Source: Chryseobacterium sp. ERMR1:04
Lineage (GTDB): Bacteria; Bacteroidota; Bacteroidia; Flavobacteriales; Weeksellaceae
Assembly (NCBI RefSeq): GCF_001297705.1
Contig: NZ_LIRF01000006.1
Location: 253,001 to 317,000 of the forward strand
Direction of reading: 5' to 3'
Length of the DNA stretch: 64,000 bases
Shown in pieces: positions 26,764-35,421 of this stretch (positions are counted from its first letter, which is position 1; each line of letters opens with the position of its first letter). Position numbers and translations under genes: made by a program. The notes under the pieces were generated by a model. The model had not been told where the DNA came from and ran no database searches. It saw nothing but the letters and a program-made list of their open reading frames with translations.

Positions 26764-26789
26764 AAAGCCTTCTCAATTGAGAAGGCTTT
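26764..26789. terminator. Bidirectional terminator between convergent genes
   Basis: Arms AAAGCCTTCTC and GAGAAGGCTTT with loop AATT. An A-tract lies on the left and T-rich sequence on the right, so it serves both the membrane protein gene and the helicase. Confidence 0.85.
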
Positions 26790-26793
26790 CCTA

Positions 26794-28071
26794 TTATTTT
26801 TTTCTAAAGAAGCTCTTGTTTTTAGGCTTCTTTCCGGCATCAACTGCAGGTTTCTTTTTAGTATTTGCAGTTTGTTGTTTCGGTCTTTCAGGTCTAGGAC
26901 CAGAAGGTTTATTATTAGAATCTCTTTTCTGTGCAACCAGATTATCTGTATGGAAAGGATGATCTTTTATGATAGGAATTTTCATTCCAATCAATTTCTC
27001 AGTGTTTTTTAGATTGGCAAGATCTAATCCGTCTACGAATGAAATTGAATTTCCTTCTGCACCGGCTCTACCCGTTCTTCCAATTCTGTGAACATAAGTT
27101 TCAGAAACATCAGAAAGTTCAAAATTAACAACGTATTTAAGTTCGTCGATATCAATTCCTCTTGCTGCAATGTCGGTAGCTACTAACACTCTTGTCTTTC
27201 CTGACTTAAAGTTATTTAAAGCATTCTGACGTGCATTTTGAGATTTATTTCCGTGAATGGCTTCCGTAGATATTTTGCTGGCCTGAAGTTTTCTTGCAAT
27301 TTTATCAGCCCCATGCTTCGTTCTAGAAAATACGAGAACAGAATCAGAAATATTATTTTGCAGAATATGAGTAAGAAGATCTAATTTATCATCTCTTTCA
27401 ACAAAATAAACCGTTTGATTGATTGTTTCAGCCGTTGATGAAACAGGGGTAACTTCAACCTTTATAGGATTATTTAATATAGAATCTGCTAATTTCTGAA
27501 TCTCAGAAGGCATTGTTGCAGAGAAAAATAAAGTCTGTCTTCTTTGAGGTAAAAGTTTAATGATTCTTTTTACATCATGTACAAAACCCATATCCAACAT
27601 TCTGTCGGCTTCGTCAAGTACAAAGATCTCAAGATTTCTTAAGCTTACAATTCCCTGAGCAATAAAGTCAAGCAATCTTCCCGGTGTCGCAACTAAAATA
27701 TCAACTCCTCTTTTCAAAGCAGCTTCTTGGCCACTTTGTTTTACCCCTCCGAAAATTACCAATTCCTTTAATGGAAGGTATTTTCCGTAAGCTTTAATAT
27801 TCTCTTCAATCTGTATCGCCAATTCTCTAGTTGGAGTCAGAATAAGGGCTTTTATGTTTTTGTTTGGTGTTTTATTTTTAGATAAATTTTGTAAAATAGG
27901 AATGGCGAAAGCTGCCGTTTTTCCGGTACCAGTTTGTGCACATCCTAGAAAGTCTCTACCATTTAAGATTTCAGGAATTGATCTTTCCTGAATAGGAGTA
28001 GGGGTAGTGTATCCTTGCTCCTGAATTGCCTTTGCAATGGGTTCTATTAGGTTTAGGTCTGTAAAATTCAA
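26794..28071 (-). CDS. DEAD-box RNA helicase, RhlE-like
   Basis: 425 residues: a compact helicase core plus a basic C-terminal tail. AQTGTGKT (45-52), [26 protein letters not shown] and [10 protein letters not shown] are present. The tail of about 50 residues is rich in Lys, Pro and Asn ([18 protein letters not shown]). RhlE-type proteins remodel ribosomal precursors and mRNA. It is shorter than the helicase at 17341-19071 and lacks the DbpA-like domain, so the two are distinct paralogues. Confidence 0.9.
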   Translation of the reverse strand: MNFTDLNLIEPIAKAIQEQGYTTPTPIQERSIPEILNGRDFLGCAQTGTGKTAAFAIPILQNLSKNKTPNKNIKALILTPTRELAIQIEENIKAYGKYLPLKELVIFGGVKQSGQEAALKRGVDILVATPGRLLDFIAQGIVSLRNLEIFVLDEADRMLDMGFVHDVKRIIKLLPQRRQTLFFSATMPSEIQKLADSILNNPIKVEVTPVSSTAETINQTVYFVERDDKLDLLTHILQNNISDSVLVFSRTKHGADKIARKLQASKISTEAIHGNKSQNARQNALNNFKSGKTRVLVATDIAARGIDIDELKYVVNFELSDVSETYVHRIGRTGRAGAEGNSISFVDGLDLANLKNTEKLIGMKIPIIKDHPFHTDNLVAQKRDSNNKPSGPRPERPKQQTANTKKKPAVDAGKKPKNKSFFRKK

Positions 28072-28129
28072 ATGAATTATTTTTTAATTTAAAGTAAAAA
28101 TTCCCTCAATGTGAAGGAATTATATTTTA

Positions 28130-28137
28130 CAAAGGTA
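28130..28137 (-). promoter_or_regulatory. -7 box of the RhlE-like gene
   Basis: TACCTTTG on the minus strand, about 58 bases before the ATG at 28071. No TTG at the normal distance. Confidence 0.5.
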
Positions 28138-28158
28138 GTTTAAATATTTTTAAGTATA

Positions 28159-28644
28159 TTACTTCACCTTGGTCCATTGTTGATTATGTTTCAAATCTTC
28201 AAAGAATTTGTACACTTCAACCAATTTTTCGCTTCCTCTCTTTCCATAATCTTCCACTTTTTTTGAGGTGTCGTCAGTAAGATTTACTGTTAAATATGAA
28301 GTGGAGAGGTCAGATACTTTCTGACCATATTTTTCATTTAAATTTTTAACATCTAAACCATTTAATAAAGAGACAAGCTTATTGTAATCAGCTTCTTTAA
28401 TTGTTGTTGTGAAAGTTCCTTCACGAGGTTGTGAGAACTCGTCTTTTGAAAGGGTCTTGGTGAAATTAAAATGCTCCGCCTCTAAAACTGCTGTTCTGTC
28501 TGAATTTATAATCATTGTAGCAACCGGACAGAATCCAAAGCAAGGAGTGGTTTTATATTCAATTTTAGAATATTGTGATTGTACTTTCTGTGAATTGCAT
28601 GAAAATAATAATATAAATGCACACAGCCCTAGTAGATATTTCAT
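28159..28644 (-). CDS. DUF6438 lipoprotein
   Basis: 161 residues with the lipobox FILLFSC (Cys16), so probably an outer-membrane or periplasmic lipoprotein. The segment YKTTPCFGFCPVATMII is the hallmark of DUF6438, with a C-x-x-x-C pair. The family is common in Bacteroidota and has no known role. Possible -7 box TAGCTTTG at 28719-28726. Confidence 0.8.
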   Translation of the reverse strand: MKYLLGLCAFILLFSCNSQKVQSQYSKIEYKTTPCFGFCPVATMIINSDRTAVLEAEHFNFTKTLSKDEFSQPREGTFTTTIKEADYNKLVSLLNGLDVKNLNEKYGQKVSDLSTSYLTVNLTDDTSKKVEDYGKRGSEKLVEVYKFFEDLKHNQQWTKVK

Positions 28645-28718
28645 AGTTTAAATTTGATGGGAGTCTCTCAATAATTGTTCCAGAAATCATTAATAACTAA
28701 AAATTAAAATAAATTTCA

Positions 28719-28726
28719 CAAAGCTA
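28719..28726 (-). promoter_or_regulatory. -7 box of the DUF6438 lipoprotein gene
   Basis: TAGCTTTG on the minus strand with a leader of about 70 bases. No matching -33 element seen. Confidence 0.45.
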
Positions 28727-28754
28727 CTCGAATAAAGACTTTTTTATTGTTATA

Positions 28755-28770
28755 ATGTAATGATTTACAT
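28755..28770. promoter_or_regulatory. Inverted repeat, possible operator
   Basis: ATGTAA-TGAT-TTACAT, perfect 6-base arms, located 33 bases upstream of the -7 box at 28803 and 29 bases upstream of the divergent one at 28719-28726. The position would suit a regulator of both genes. A similar TTACAT lies at 28775-28780 region, so chance in AT-rich DNA is possible. Confidence 0.3.
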
Positions 28771-28802
28771 GAATTACATAAATTATTCTAACATAGATGA
28801 TA

Positions 28803-28810
28803 TATTTTTG
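28803..28810 (+). promoter_or_regulatory. -7 box of the head-repeat protein gene
   Basis: TATTTTTG, 28 bases before ATG 28838. No clear TTG upstream. Confidence 0.5.
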
Positions 28811-28837
28811 AGTGAATTAAAAAATTAATTTATAATC

Positions 28838-29980
28838 ATGAAAAAAACGATCATTTTACTAACTGTAATTGTTGGCTTTACAGCAAATGCACAATCATGG
28901 AATCTTACAGGAAATGCGGGAACAAATCCGGGTACTAACTTTTTGGGAACTTCTGATAATCAGTCGATAGTATTTAAAACAAATAATGTTGAAAAATTAA
29001 AAATTACTCCAAATGGAAGGTTTGTATTTTTTAATGTAACAGGAGCTGGCCAGCTTTTTGATAAAAATTTATTTTTTGGAGGAGGAGTAGAGAGTTCTTC
29101 AGCGATACTTAATACAGTTTTTGGAATGGGAGCTTTTACCCAAAATACAATTGGAGCAGGAAATACATCTATAGGAGCGAATGTCATGTCTTTAGCTACA
29201 AGTGGTGATGCTAATACTGCTATAGGTTCTGGTGCAATGAGAAATACACAGACTGCTAAATTGAGCGTAGCAGTAGGATCGAATGCTTTAGAAAATCTTA
29301 TATCTGGTGAAGGAAATGTTGGAGTAGGGGTAGCTGCAATGGGTTCTGAAACGCTTATTGGAAATAATAATGTGAGTGTAGGAAATAGCGCTGCAAGATA
29401 TCTTAAAAATGGTAATGAAAATGTAATAGTAGGAGGGAATGCTTTTAGAGCTTTAAGAACGGGGTCTAATAATATTAACCTTGGAGCAAGCAATGCTAAT
29501 CTTATCCTTTCAGGAAATAATAATATTTTTATAGGAAGTAATATTGTACCCTATTCTTCAACTCCAGATAATGAATTGAATATAGGAAACTGGATTGTAG
29601 GAAATAATGGTACAATAGGTATTGGACAGTTTACGAACCAATTACCAGGGGATGGAATTGCGGCAGATGGACAAAAGTATAAATTATTCGTAAAAGACGG
29701 TATAAGAACTGAAAAAGTAAAAGTAGATATTGCATCCAGCAATGGTTGGGCAGATTATGTTTTTGAAAAGGATTATAAACTGATGTCATTGAATGAGCTT
29801 GATCAATTTATTAGCAAAAATGGTCACTTACCAGAAGTTCCTACAACTAAAGAAGCTATTGAAAATGGGATAGAATTAAAAGCTATGAATATCCTTCTTT
29901 TGAAGAAAGTTGAAGAACTTACTCTTCATGCTATTGAGCAACAAAAGCGTATTGAAGTCTTAGAAAGTAAGTTCAAGTAA
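28838..29980 (+). CDS. Secreted protein with YadA-head-like repeats and coiled-coil end
   Basis: 380 residues. Signal peptide ends about ANAQ. Residues about 85-240 hold six or seven repeats of roughly 20-24 residues with the pattern N-x-x-x-G-x-x-A-x-x-x-L-x-x-G, like the left-handed beta-roll of trimeric autotransporter heads and tail-fibre proteins. The end, from GWADYVFEKDYKLMSLNELD to a heptad coiled coil, is a module seen at the C-terminus of many Bacteroidota secreted proteins and resembles a trimerising or chaperone-like tail. There is no T9SS domain. It is followed 10 bases later by the T9SS subtilase, so the pair is one operon. Adhesion is inferred, not shown. Confidence 0.7.
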   Translation: MKKTIILLTVIVGFTANAQSWNLTGNAGTNPGTNFLGTSDNQSIVFKTNNVEKLKITPNGRFVFFNVTGAGQLFDKNLFFGGGVESSSAILNTVFGMGAFTQNTIGAGNTSIGANVMSLATSGDANTAIGSGAMRNTQTAKLSVAVGSNALENLISGEGNVGVGVAAMGSETLIGNNNVSVGNSAARYLKNGNENVIVGGNAFRALRTGSNNINLGASNANLILSGNNNIFIGSNIVPYSSTPDNELNIGNWIVGNNGTIGIGQFTNQLPGDGIAADGQKYKLFVKDGIRTEKVKVDIASSNGWADYVFEKDYKLMSLNELDQFISKNGHLPEVPTTKEAIENGIELKAMNILLLKKVEELTLHAIEQQKRIEVLESKFK

Positions 29981-29990
29981 AATTAAATTT

Positions 29991-31832
29991 ATGAAAAATA
30001 AAATATTACCCTTGTTTTTATTCGTTGGCTTTTTTGGATTCGGCCAAAATAAACTTTACTATCTTGAAATTCCGAATAAAGATAATGTACCCAAAGTAAT
30101 TTCTACCACAGATGGTAAAGTTATTGCTACTCATAATGATCAAAAAGTTTCAGATTTATTTTCTAAATATGAAATTGTGAAATTAGAACAGGCATTTCCG
30201 ACTGCAAAAAATCCTTACCTAAAAACAATTTATTTATTGGAAACTAACAGCTCCAATCTTATTAATGAATTAAAAAACTATAAACAATATTTCCCTTATT
30301 CTGAAGAAACTTATAAACCAGAATTATTATATACTCCAAATGATTATAATTATCCTTCTGGAAGCTCCAACCCTCACAAAAACTTAGATTTAATAAATAT
30401 AAAAGAAGCATGGGACTATACTCATGGAGATCCAAAATTTAAAATAGGGATAAGTGATACACCAATTAGAGCTACGCATGAAGATTTGGTAGGTAAAATA
30501 ACAAGCCTTACGAATTATATAACACCAGACTCTCATGGAACGGCTGTTGCTAGCCATGCTGCTGCAAATACAGATAATAATAAAGGAATTCCTGGTACAG
30601 GTTTTAATTCTAGTGTTTTATTTAAATCTATGAATGATGGAGGTCTGATAAATACTTTATTAGTTCTATCACAAAATGGAGCAAGAGTGGTTAATGCAAG
30701 TTGGCATACTGGTATTGGTGACTACTGTCCGTACAGTTCTATAGAACAAACGGTTATGGACGAGATTCACAACAATGGAACTGTAATTGTTGCTGCTGCT
30801 GGTAATGGGAAAACTTGTGGAGGACCTAATAATTATGTTTATCCAGCAAGTTATAATCATGTAGTTAGTATTTCTACTGTTGGGCATGAAGATGTAGGAT
30901 ATGTATATAATAATTTATCTGTAGGATGGAAAGATCGTGTAGAACAAGTAATTGGTGATCCAAATTCAACTCATCAAAACAATGATATGGTAGATTTAAG
31001 AGTAGGAGCGTTTAATGTTTTAGGAGCAACAGCAGAGAGCGATAGTTCTTATGGTGGAGCTTGGGGAACATCTTTAGGGGCACCTCAAGCATCTGGTATT
31101 GTAGCCTTATTATTTGCAGTAAATAATTGTTTGAATACTGATGAGATTGAATCCATTTTAAAGCTTACATCTGCAAGATTAGATAATATTCCAGAAAACC
31201 AACCTTACATAGGAAAATTAGGAGCGGGAAGAATTGATGCAGGAAAGGCTACGAAAATGGCTTGGCAAATGAATCCGTCCAATGGAGGTGAAGTAATAAT
31301 AGAAGATAGAAGTTTTGATAAATGGCATTTTGAGTTACTAAATTCTCCAGAGAAGATTATATTAAGAAATCAATCATTTACTGATAATGCTGATATTGTA
31401 TTCAGAGCTAAAAACTATATTTTGTTAGAAGGAAATGTTTTATTAAAACCTGGACCAGACAAAAGTGATTATTTATATATTTCTAATGAGAATACCTGTT
31501 ACAATTTTAAACCTACTTTCAATCCTAGTAATATAATCACAAATAAGAAAGCAGACTTTAAACAGGAAACTTACAGTGATTTACAAAATAATGACATAAG
31601 TATATATCCTATTCCTGCTAAAGAAAATATTTTTATAAAATCTAATATTGACTTTAATACAGCAGAAATTAAAATATATGATGGTAATGGTAGATTAGTA
31701 CAACAGAATCTAAACAATAATAAAAATAATATTATTTCAATTAATCTTTCTAAACTTGTAGCTGGCAATTATATTTTAGATATTTTATTTGATGGTAAAA
31801 AACATTATTCTAAAAAAATAGTGAAACAATAA
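29991..31832 (+). CDS. Subtilisin-like serine peptidase (S8) with T9SS sorting domain
   Basis: 613 residues. Signal peptide ends about GFGQ. The catalytic triad can be placed: Asp156 in GISDTPIRATHEDL, His182 in DSHGTAVAS, Ser361 in GTSLGAPQASG, and oxyanion Asn272 in AAAGNG. The last 75 residues form a type A T9SS sorting domain (ISIYPIPAKENIFIK, KIYDGNGRLV, GNYIL). The protein is thus exported by type IX secretion, probably to the cell surface. The D-T-P context of the catalytic Asp, rather than D-T/S-G, is unusual. It shares an operon with the head-repeat protein upstream and might process it. Confidence 0.9.
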   Translation: MKNKILPLFLFVGFFGFGQNKLYYLEIPNKDNVPKVISTTDGKVIATHNDQKVSDLFSKYEIVKLEQAFPTAKNPYLKTIYLLETNSSNLINELKNYKQYFPYSEETYKPELLYTPNDYNYPSGSSNPHKNLDLINIKEAWDYTHGDPKFKIGISDTPIRATHEDLVGKITSLTNYITPDSHGTAVASHAAANTDNNKGIPGTGFNSSVLFKSMNDGGLINTLLVLSQNGARVVNASWHTGIGDYCPYSSIEQTVMDEIHNNGTVIVAAAGNGKTCGGPNNYVYPASYNHVVSISTVGHEDVGYVYNNLSVGWKDRVEQVIGDPNSTHQNNDMVDLRVGAFNVLGATAESDSSYGGAWGTSLGAPQASGIVALLFAVNNCLNTDEIESILKLTSARLDNIPENQPYIGKLGAGRIDAGKATKMAWQMNPSNGGEVIIEDRSFDKWHFELLNSPEKIILRNQSFTDNADIVFRAKNYILLEGNVLLKPGPDKSDYLYISNENTCYNFKPTFNPSNIITNKKADFKQETYSDLQNNDISIYPIPAKENIFIKSNIDFNTAEIKIYDGNGRLVQQNLNNNKNNIISINLSKLVAGNYILDILFDGKKHYSKKIVKQ

Positions 31833-31844
31833 AATAATTCAAAC

Positions 31845-31878
31845 AAAAAAGGATAAACACTAATGTTTATCCTTTTTT
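31845..31878 (+). terminator. Terminator of the head-repeat/subtilase operon
   Basis: Arms AAAAAAGGATAAAC and GTTTATCCTTTTTT, nearly perfect. Being symmetric it may also end the obg transcript. Confidence 0.85.
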
Positions 31879-31899
31879 AATTTTATCTAAGATATTTTC

Positions 31900-32883
31900 C
31901 TATCCATGCAATTGCTTCCAGATAGCATCTTTCAGTTCCATAAGACCTTCTCCTGTAACTCCTGAGAAAAATAAAGGTTTTTTATTTTCGGGGAATTCTT
32001 TAGAGATTTCTTTTCTCAGTTCATCATCTAAAAGGTCAGATTTTGAAATAGAAACAATGAAATCTTTATCTAGCAATTCAGGGTTGTATTCTTTGAGTTC
32101 GTTTTCTAAAATTTTAAACTCTTGAAAATGACTTTCAGAATCAGCCGGAATAAGGAATAATAAGATGGAGTTTCTTTCAATATGTCTTAAGAAACGGTGA
32201 CCAAGACCTTTTCCTTCTGCAGCACCTTCTATAATTCCCGGAATATCAGCCATTACAAAAGATTTGTAATTTCTGTAATCTACAATTCCTAAGTTGGGAG
32301 TTAATGTCGTAAATGCATAATTAGCAATTTTCGGTTTAGCAGCAGAAACAGACGATAAAAGAGTTGATTTTCCTGCATTAGGGAAACCTACCAATCCAAC
32401 ATCTGCTAAGATTTTAAGCTCAAAAACAATATAACCTTCCTGACCGTCCATTCCCGGTTGTGCAAATCTAGGCGTTTGGTTGGTAGAAGATTTGAAATGT
32501 TCATTTCCTTTTCCTCCTTTTCCCCCTTCCATCAAGATAATTTCCTGACCGTCTTCCATGATTTCGCCAACCACTTCTCCTTCTTCATTTTTAGCGATAG
32601 TCCCAATTGGAACTTCGATGTAAATATCATCACCGTAAGCTCCTGTAAGTTGGTTTTTAGCCCCATTCTGACCACGCTCCGCTTTAATGTGACGCGTGTA
32701 TCGAAGAGGTAGTAAAGTCCATTCATGAGCGTTTCCTTTCATAATAACGTGACCTCCACGTCCTCCGTCTCCACCATCGGGTCCTCCTTTAGGAATATAT
32801 TTTTCACGGCGAAGATGGGTAGAACCAGCACCACCATGACCGCTTTTACAATGAATCTTTACGTAATCTACAAAATTTGACAT
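31900..32883 (-). CDS. obgE: Obg GTPase
   Basis: 327 residues. The N-terminal Gly-rich Obg fold (1-158; [25 protein letters not shown]) precedes the G domain with G1 [10 protein letters not shown]3 DIPG and a G4 of SKSD form. It acts in assembly of the large ribosomal subunit and in stringent control. The C-terminal OCT domain of some Obg proteins is absent, as usual in this phylum. It follows adk on the same strand with a gap of 84 bases holding heptamer repeats. Confidence 0.95.
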   Translation of the reverse strand: MSNFVDYVKIHCKSGHGGAGSTHLRREKYIPKGGPDGGDGGRGGHVIMKGNAHEWTLLPLRYTRHIKAERGQNGAKNQLTGAYGDDIYIEVPIGTIAKNEEGEVVGEIMEDGQEIILMEGGKGGKGNEHFKSSTNQTPRFAQPGMDGQEGYIVFELKILADVGLVGFPNAGKSTLLSSVSAAKPKIANYAFTTLTPNLGIVDYRNYKSFVMADIPGIIEGAAEGKGLGHRFLRHIERNSILLFLIPADSESHFQEFKILENELKEYNPELLDKDFIVSISKSDLLDDELRKEISKEFPENKKPLFFSGVTGEGLMELKDAIWKQLHG

Positions 32884-32892
32884 TTCTTATAA

Positions 32893-32927
32893 TTATGAGT
32901 TATGAGTTATGAATTATGAGTTATGAA
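32893..32927. repeat. Five tandem heptamers TTATGAG/TTATGAA
   Basis: Units at 32893, 32900, 32907, 32914 and 32921. They lie in the adk-obg gap, directly upstream of the obg start codon at 32883. Confidence 0.85.
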
Positions 32928-32967
32928 TTTTTAAGAGAACTTATAGCCCATCACCCATAACTTTTAA

Positions 32968-33546
32968 CTATTTTATTTTTTCTACTTCAGCAAAAAGCTT
33001 TTCAGAGATCTCGCTGATCTCGCCAACTCCATTTACCTCCACATATTTTCCTTGCTGCTTATACAATTCAGCTACTTCAGCTGTTTTTGCATAATATTCT
33101 TTTATTCTGTTTCCGATGATCTCTACATTGCTATCATCAGTTCTTCCACTTGTTTCACCTCTTTTCAGTAATCTTTCAACCAAAGCAGTATCTTCTACGA
33201 TCAATGAAAGACAAACATCAATATTGTCATTCAATTCCTCTTTTACGATTTTTTCTAATGCTTCTGTTTGTGCAACAGTTCTTGGATAACCATCAAAAAT
33301 AAATCCGTTTGTGTCGGTCGGTTTTCTCAATTCGTCAATCAGCATATCTGTGGTTACCTGATCGGGAACCAATTCTCCTTTATCAATGTAAGATTTAGCT
33401 AATTTCCCAAGTTCAGTATCATTTTTCATGTTGAATCTGAAAAGATCACCTGTTGAGATTTGCTTTAGGTTAAATTTCTCAATCAGATTCTGAGCCTGAG
33501 TTCCTTTTCCACTTCCTGGAGGGCCGAACAGAACAATGTTTATCAT
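32968..33546 (-). CDS. adk: Adenylate kinase
   Basis: 192 residues from ATG 33546. An upstream in-frame TTG at 33567 would add seven residues (PKRFN-type) that the family lacks, so it is rejected. P-loop GPPGSGKGTQ (about 8-17), FDGYPRTVAQ (about 81-90) and the short non-zinc lid GRTDDSNVEII are seen. It interconverts 2 ADP and ATP + AMP. It is in a purine/ribosome group with hpt upstream and obg downstream. Confidence 0.95.
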   Translation of the reverse strand: MINIVLFGPPGSGKGTQAQNLIEKFNLKQISTGDLFRFNMKNDTELGKLAKSYIDKGELVPDQVTTDMLIDELRKPTDTNGFIFDGYPRTVAQTEALEKIVKEELNDNIDVCLSLIVEDTALVERLLKRGETSGRTDDSNVEIIGNRIKEYYAKTAEVAELYKQQGKYVEVNGVGEISEISEKLFAEVEKIK

Positions 33547-33573
33547 AATGTTGAAGCGCTTTGGCAATCGGCA

Positions 33574-33692
33574 TTTAGCTTTTAGCTTTTGGCTTTTGGC
33601 GGTTTGCTTTTATGCTTTCAGCTTTGTTTAGTTAATATTTTACTTTTATTTCGATTTAATATTTAAAGCTAAAAGCCAGAAGCTAATAGCTA
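33574..33692. repeat. Two opposed heptamer arrays (AGCTTTT-like)
   Basis: Seven units of the kind TTTAGCT/TTTGGCT at 33574-33622 and four units AAAGCTA/AAAGCCA at 33665-33692 on the opposite orientation. The arrays together with flanking ATCGGC and CGGCAAT form a long imperfect hairpin filling the hpt-adk gap. Confidence 0.75.
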
Positions 33693-33700
33693 TCGGCAAT

Positions 33701-34255
33701 CTAATGATTAATTTGTCCGTCAGATAATTGATATAGATTCGGAAGGTTTCTTCCTAACTCATCATAATCTAACCCATAACCTAGAACAAATTTGTTCGGA
33801 ATTTCTTTTCCGATGTAATCTAACTTGAAATCTTTTTTATAAACGTCCGGTTTCAAAAGAAACGAAGCAATTTTTACAGATTTTGGACGTTGCGTTTCGC
33901 TAAAATATTTAAAAAGACTTTCAACCGTATTTCCTGTGTCTACAATATCCTCTACAAGGATGATGTGACGGTCTTTTACGTCTTTCGTCAATTCCATTTT
34001 TTGATAAACAATTCCGGTAGATTCTGTTCCTGCATAAGAACTCATCTGGATGAAAGCAATCTCACAATTTCCTGGATAATGCTTTAAAAGGTCTGAGAAG
34101 AACATGATCACTCCGTTCAAAACGCCTATGAAAACAGGAACTTCATCCTTGTAATCTTCATAAATTTTTAAAGCTGTTGCTTTTACGATCTCCTGAATTT
34201 CATCTTCCTCTAGATAAGGAACAAAACTTTTGTCGTGAATTTGAATGCTTTCCAT
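33701..34255 (-). CDS. hpt: Hypoxanthine phosphoribosyltransferase
   Basis: 184 residues. HIILVEDIVDTGNTVESL is the PRPP-binding loop, with the acidic pair followed by D-T-G-N-T. SSYAGTESTG is the mobile loop. KFVLGYGLDYDELGRNLP near the end is typical of bacterial HPRT. It salvages hypoxanthine (and guanine) with PRPP. It heads the hpt-adk-obg group, though long repeat-filled gaps suggest that the genes may also have their own signals. Confidence 0.93.
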   Translation of the reverse strand: MESIQIHDKSFVPYLEEDEIQEIVKATALKIYEDYKDEVPVFIGVLNGVIMFFSDLLKHYPGNCEIAFIQMSSYAGTESTGIVYQKMELTKDVKDRHIILVEDIVDTGNTVESLFKYFSETQRPKSVKIASFLLKPDVYKKDFKLDYIGKEIPNKFVLGYGLDYDELGRNLPNLYQLSDGQINH

Positions 34256-34274
34256 AAAAAAAATTAATAGTCGG

Positions 34275-34282
34275 CAAAGTTA
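34275..34282 (-). promoter_or_regulatory. -7 box of hpt
   Basis: TAACTTTG followed by CC on the minus strand, 20 bases before the ATG at 34255. -33 element not clear. Confidence 0.6.
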
Positions 34283-34589
34283 CGGATTTTTGATTAAAAT
34301 ATTTTCGTATTTTGTGATATTCAGACTTTATCCTTTTTTAGGGTAACAGATATGTTTATGAATGTTTTACGAAATAGCATGATTTTTGTCATTCCGCGGA
34401 ATTAAGCGAAGAAGGAGTCTGTTTTTTTTGTAGATATCGCAACGTTTTTCCTGAAATTATTACATGAATTTTATTTGTAGATAAGTTGTACGAGATTAAA
34501 TTTCAATTCTGTCGGTGATTTCATCCAATTTGTTAGAATTGCGTGAAAAGCTTGATGTTTATTTCTAATGTTGATATGTAAAACTAAGA

Positions 34590-34686
34590 CCGTAGCCCCG
34601 ATCGCAGCATTTGTTTGAGCTCATTTTCTTTTGCAAAAAGAAAATAGCGAGTGCGGAGAGCGGGAAATAGCTCCCGAAAAAATGAG
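34590..34686 (-). repeat. Dispersed repeat, copy A
   Basis: Read on the minus strand it runs from CTCATTTTTTCGGGAGCTAT and CCCGCTCTCC through an inner CTTTTTGCAAAAG hairpin to CGGGGCTACGG. It matches copies at 39252-39378 and 49687-49758. Confidence 0.7.
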
Positions 34687-34900
34687 TAATGGATTGAATA
34701 ATATAGAAGTTAGGTTGTTGAAGTTTAACTTTAATTAAGAAAGAAATTATGCTTTTCCTACAAAACATATATTTAGTATTTTTTGAAGGAAATCGACTTT
34801 TTAATTCTATTAGAGATTTCCCAAGATGAGATTTTTTGAATGAAATTGATGTGGAGAAAGAGATTGTTTTAAACTAATAGAATATTTTACATGTTCTTTA

Positions 34901-34961
34901 TCATTCCGGAGGAATCTCTATAATGTTATTTAAAAACAGAGTTTAGATTCTTCCGAAATGA
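34901..34961. repeat. Inverted repeat with TCATTCCGGAGGAATCT arms
   Basis: Arms 34901-34917 and 34945-34961 pair at 15 of 17 positions around a 27-base loop. The arm sequence is related to other TCATTCxG elements in this window. Confidence 0.65.
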
Positions 34962-34996
34962 TATAAATCTAATGTTTTTTATAAAATTAAGTAAAG

Positions 34997-35398
34997 TTAT
35001 TTTTGCTTTTCGGCGTTTGTTACCCATAGATCTTTCTCAAGATTATATTTTCTTGCAATATTTATATTGGATACTGTCCAGCTGAAATCGGCTTGTTTTT
35101 TATCTGCAATTTTGAGATTATAAATATTGTCTGACTTAAAAAAGTTTTCGCCATAAAATTCAGGACAACGCACAATCACGGGTATTACCTTATCGTGATA
35201 GTTTTTCATAGTTGTGGAAATAATTTCAAATTCCATAACTGTTGCAAAAGCAAAATATCCACAATTAGGAGGTAGAGAAACATTATTAATTAGTTTTCCT
35301 GTTATTTCGTATTTGTTTCCTTTAATTCTAGTTCTTTGTGATGAATATGCAGAGCTTATTAAAATAAATGCTAATGTAAATATGTATGTTGTTTTCAT
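34997..35398 (-). CDS. Small secreted protein, unknown
   Basis: 133 residues. Signal peptide of about 19 residues ending near AYSS. The mature part has no motif I recognise; it has a beta-rich look (KYEITGKLINNVSLPPNCGYFAFATV region) with two Cys that may form a disulfide. It lies alone, 23 bases beyond the 3' end of the alpha/beta hydrolase remnant on the same strand. Function unknown. Confidence 0.55.
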   Translation of the reverse strand: MKTTYIFTLAFILISSAYSSQRTRIKGNKYEITGKLINNVSLPPNCGYFAFATVMEFEIISTTMKNYHDKVIPVIVRCPEFYGENFFKSDNIYNLKIADKKQADFSWTVSNINIARKYNLEKDLWVTNAEKQK

Positions 35399-35421
35399 GG
35401 AGGCTCAAATAGCTTAATATT

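Larger units (their letters stand above)
34283..34996. other. Repeat-rich intergenic region
   Basis: No supported gene. It holds a decayed repeat with TCATTCCGCGGAA at about 34390, dispersed repeat A (34590-34686) and the inverted repeat 34901-34961. The short open frame across 34565-34768 follows the repeat and shows no protein family features. Confidence 0.6.

Noticed and set aside
28960..29493. 177-codon antisense frame
   Set aside because: Lies opposite the repeat region of the head-repeat protein; no family features and no promoter.
32893..32927. CRISPR or regulatory iteron array
   Set aside because: Seven-base units without spacers, no cas or replication genes nearby.
33547..33567. 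TTG start for adk
   Set aside because: The added residues are not part of adenylate kinase; ATG 33546 is right before the P-loop strand.
34565..34768. 67-codon minus-strand frame
   Set aside because: Covers dispersed repeat A; no conserved protein features.
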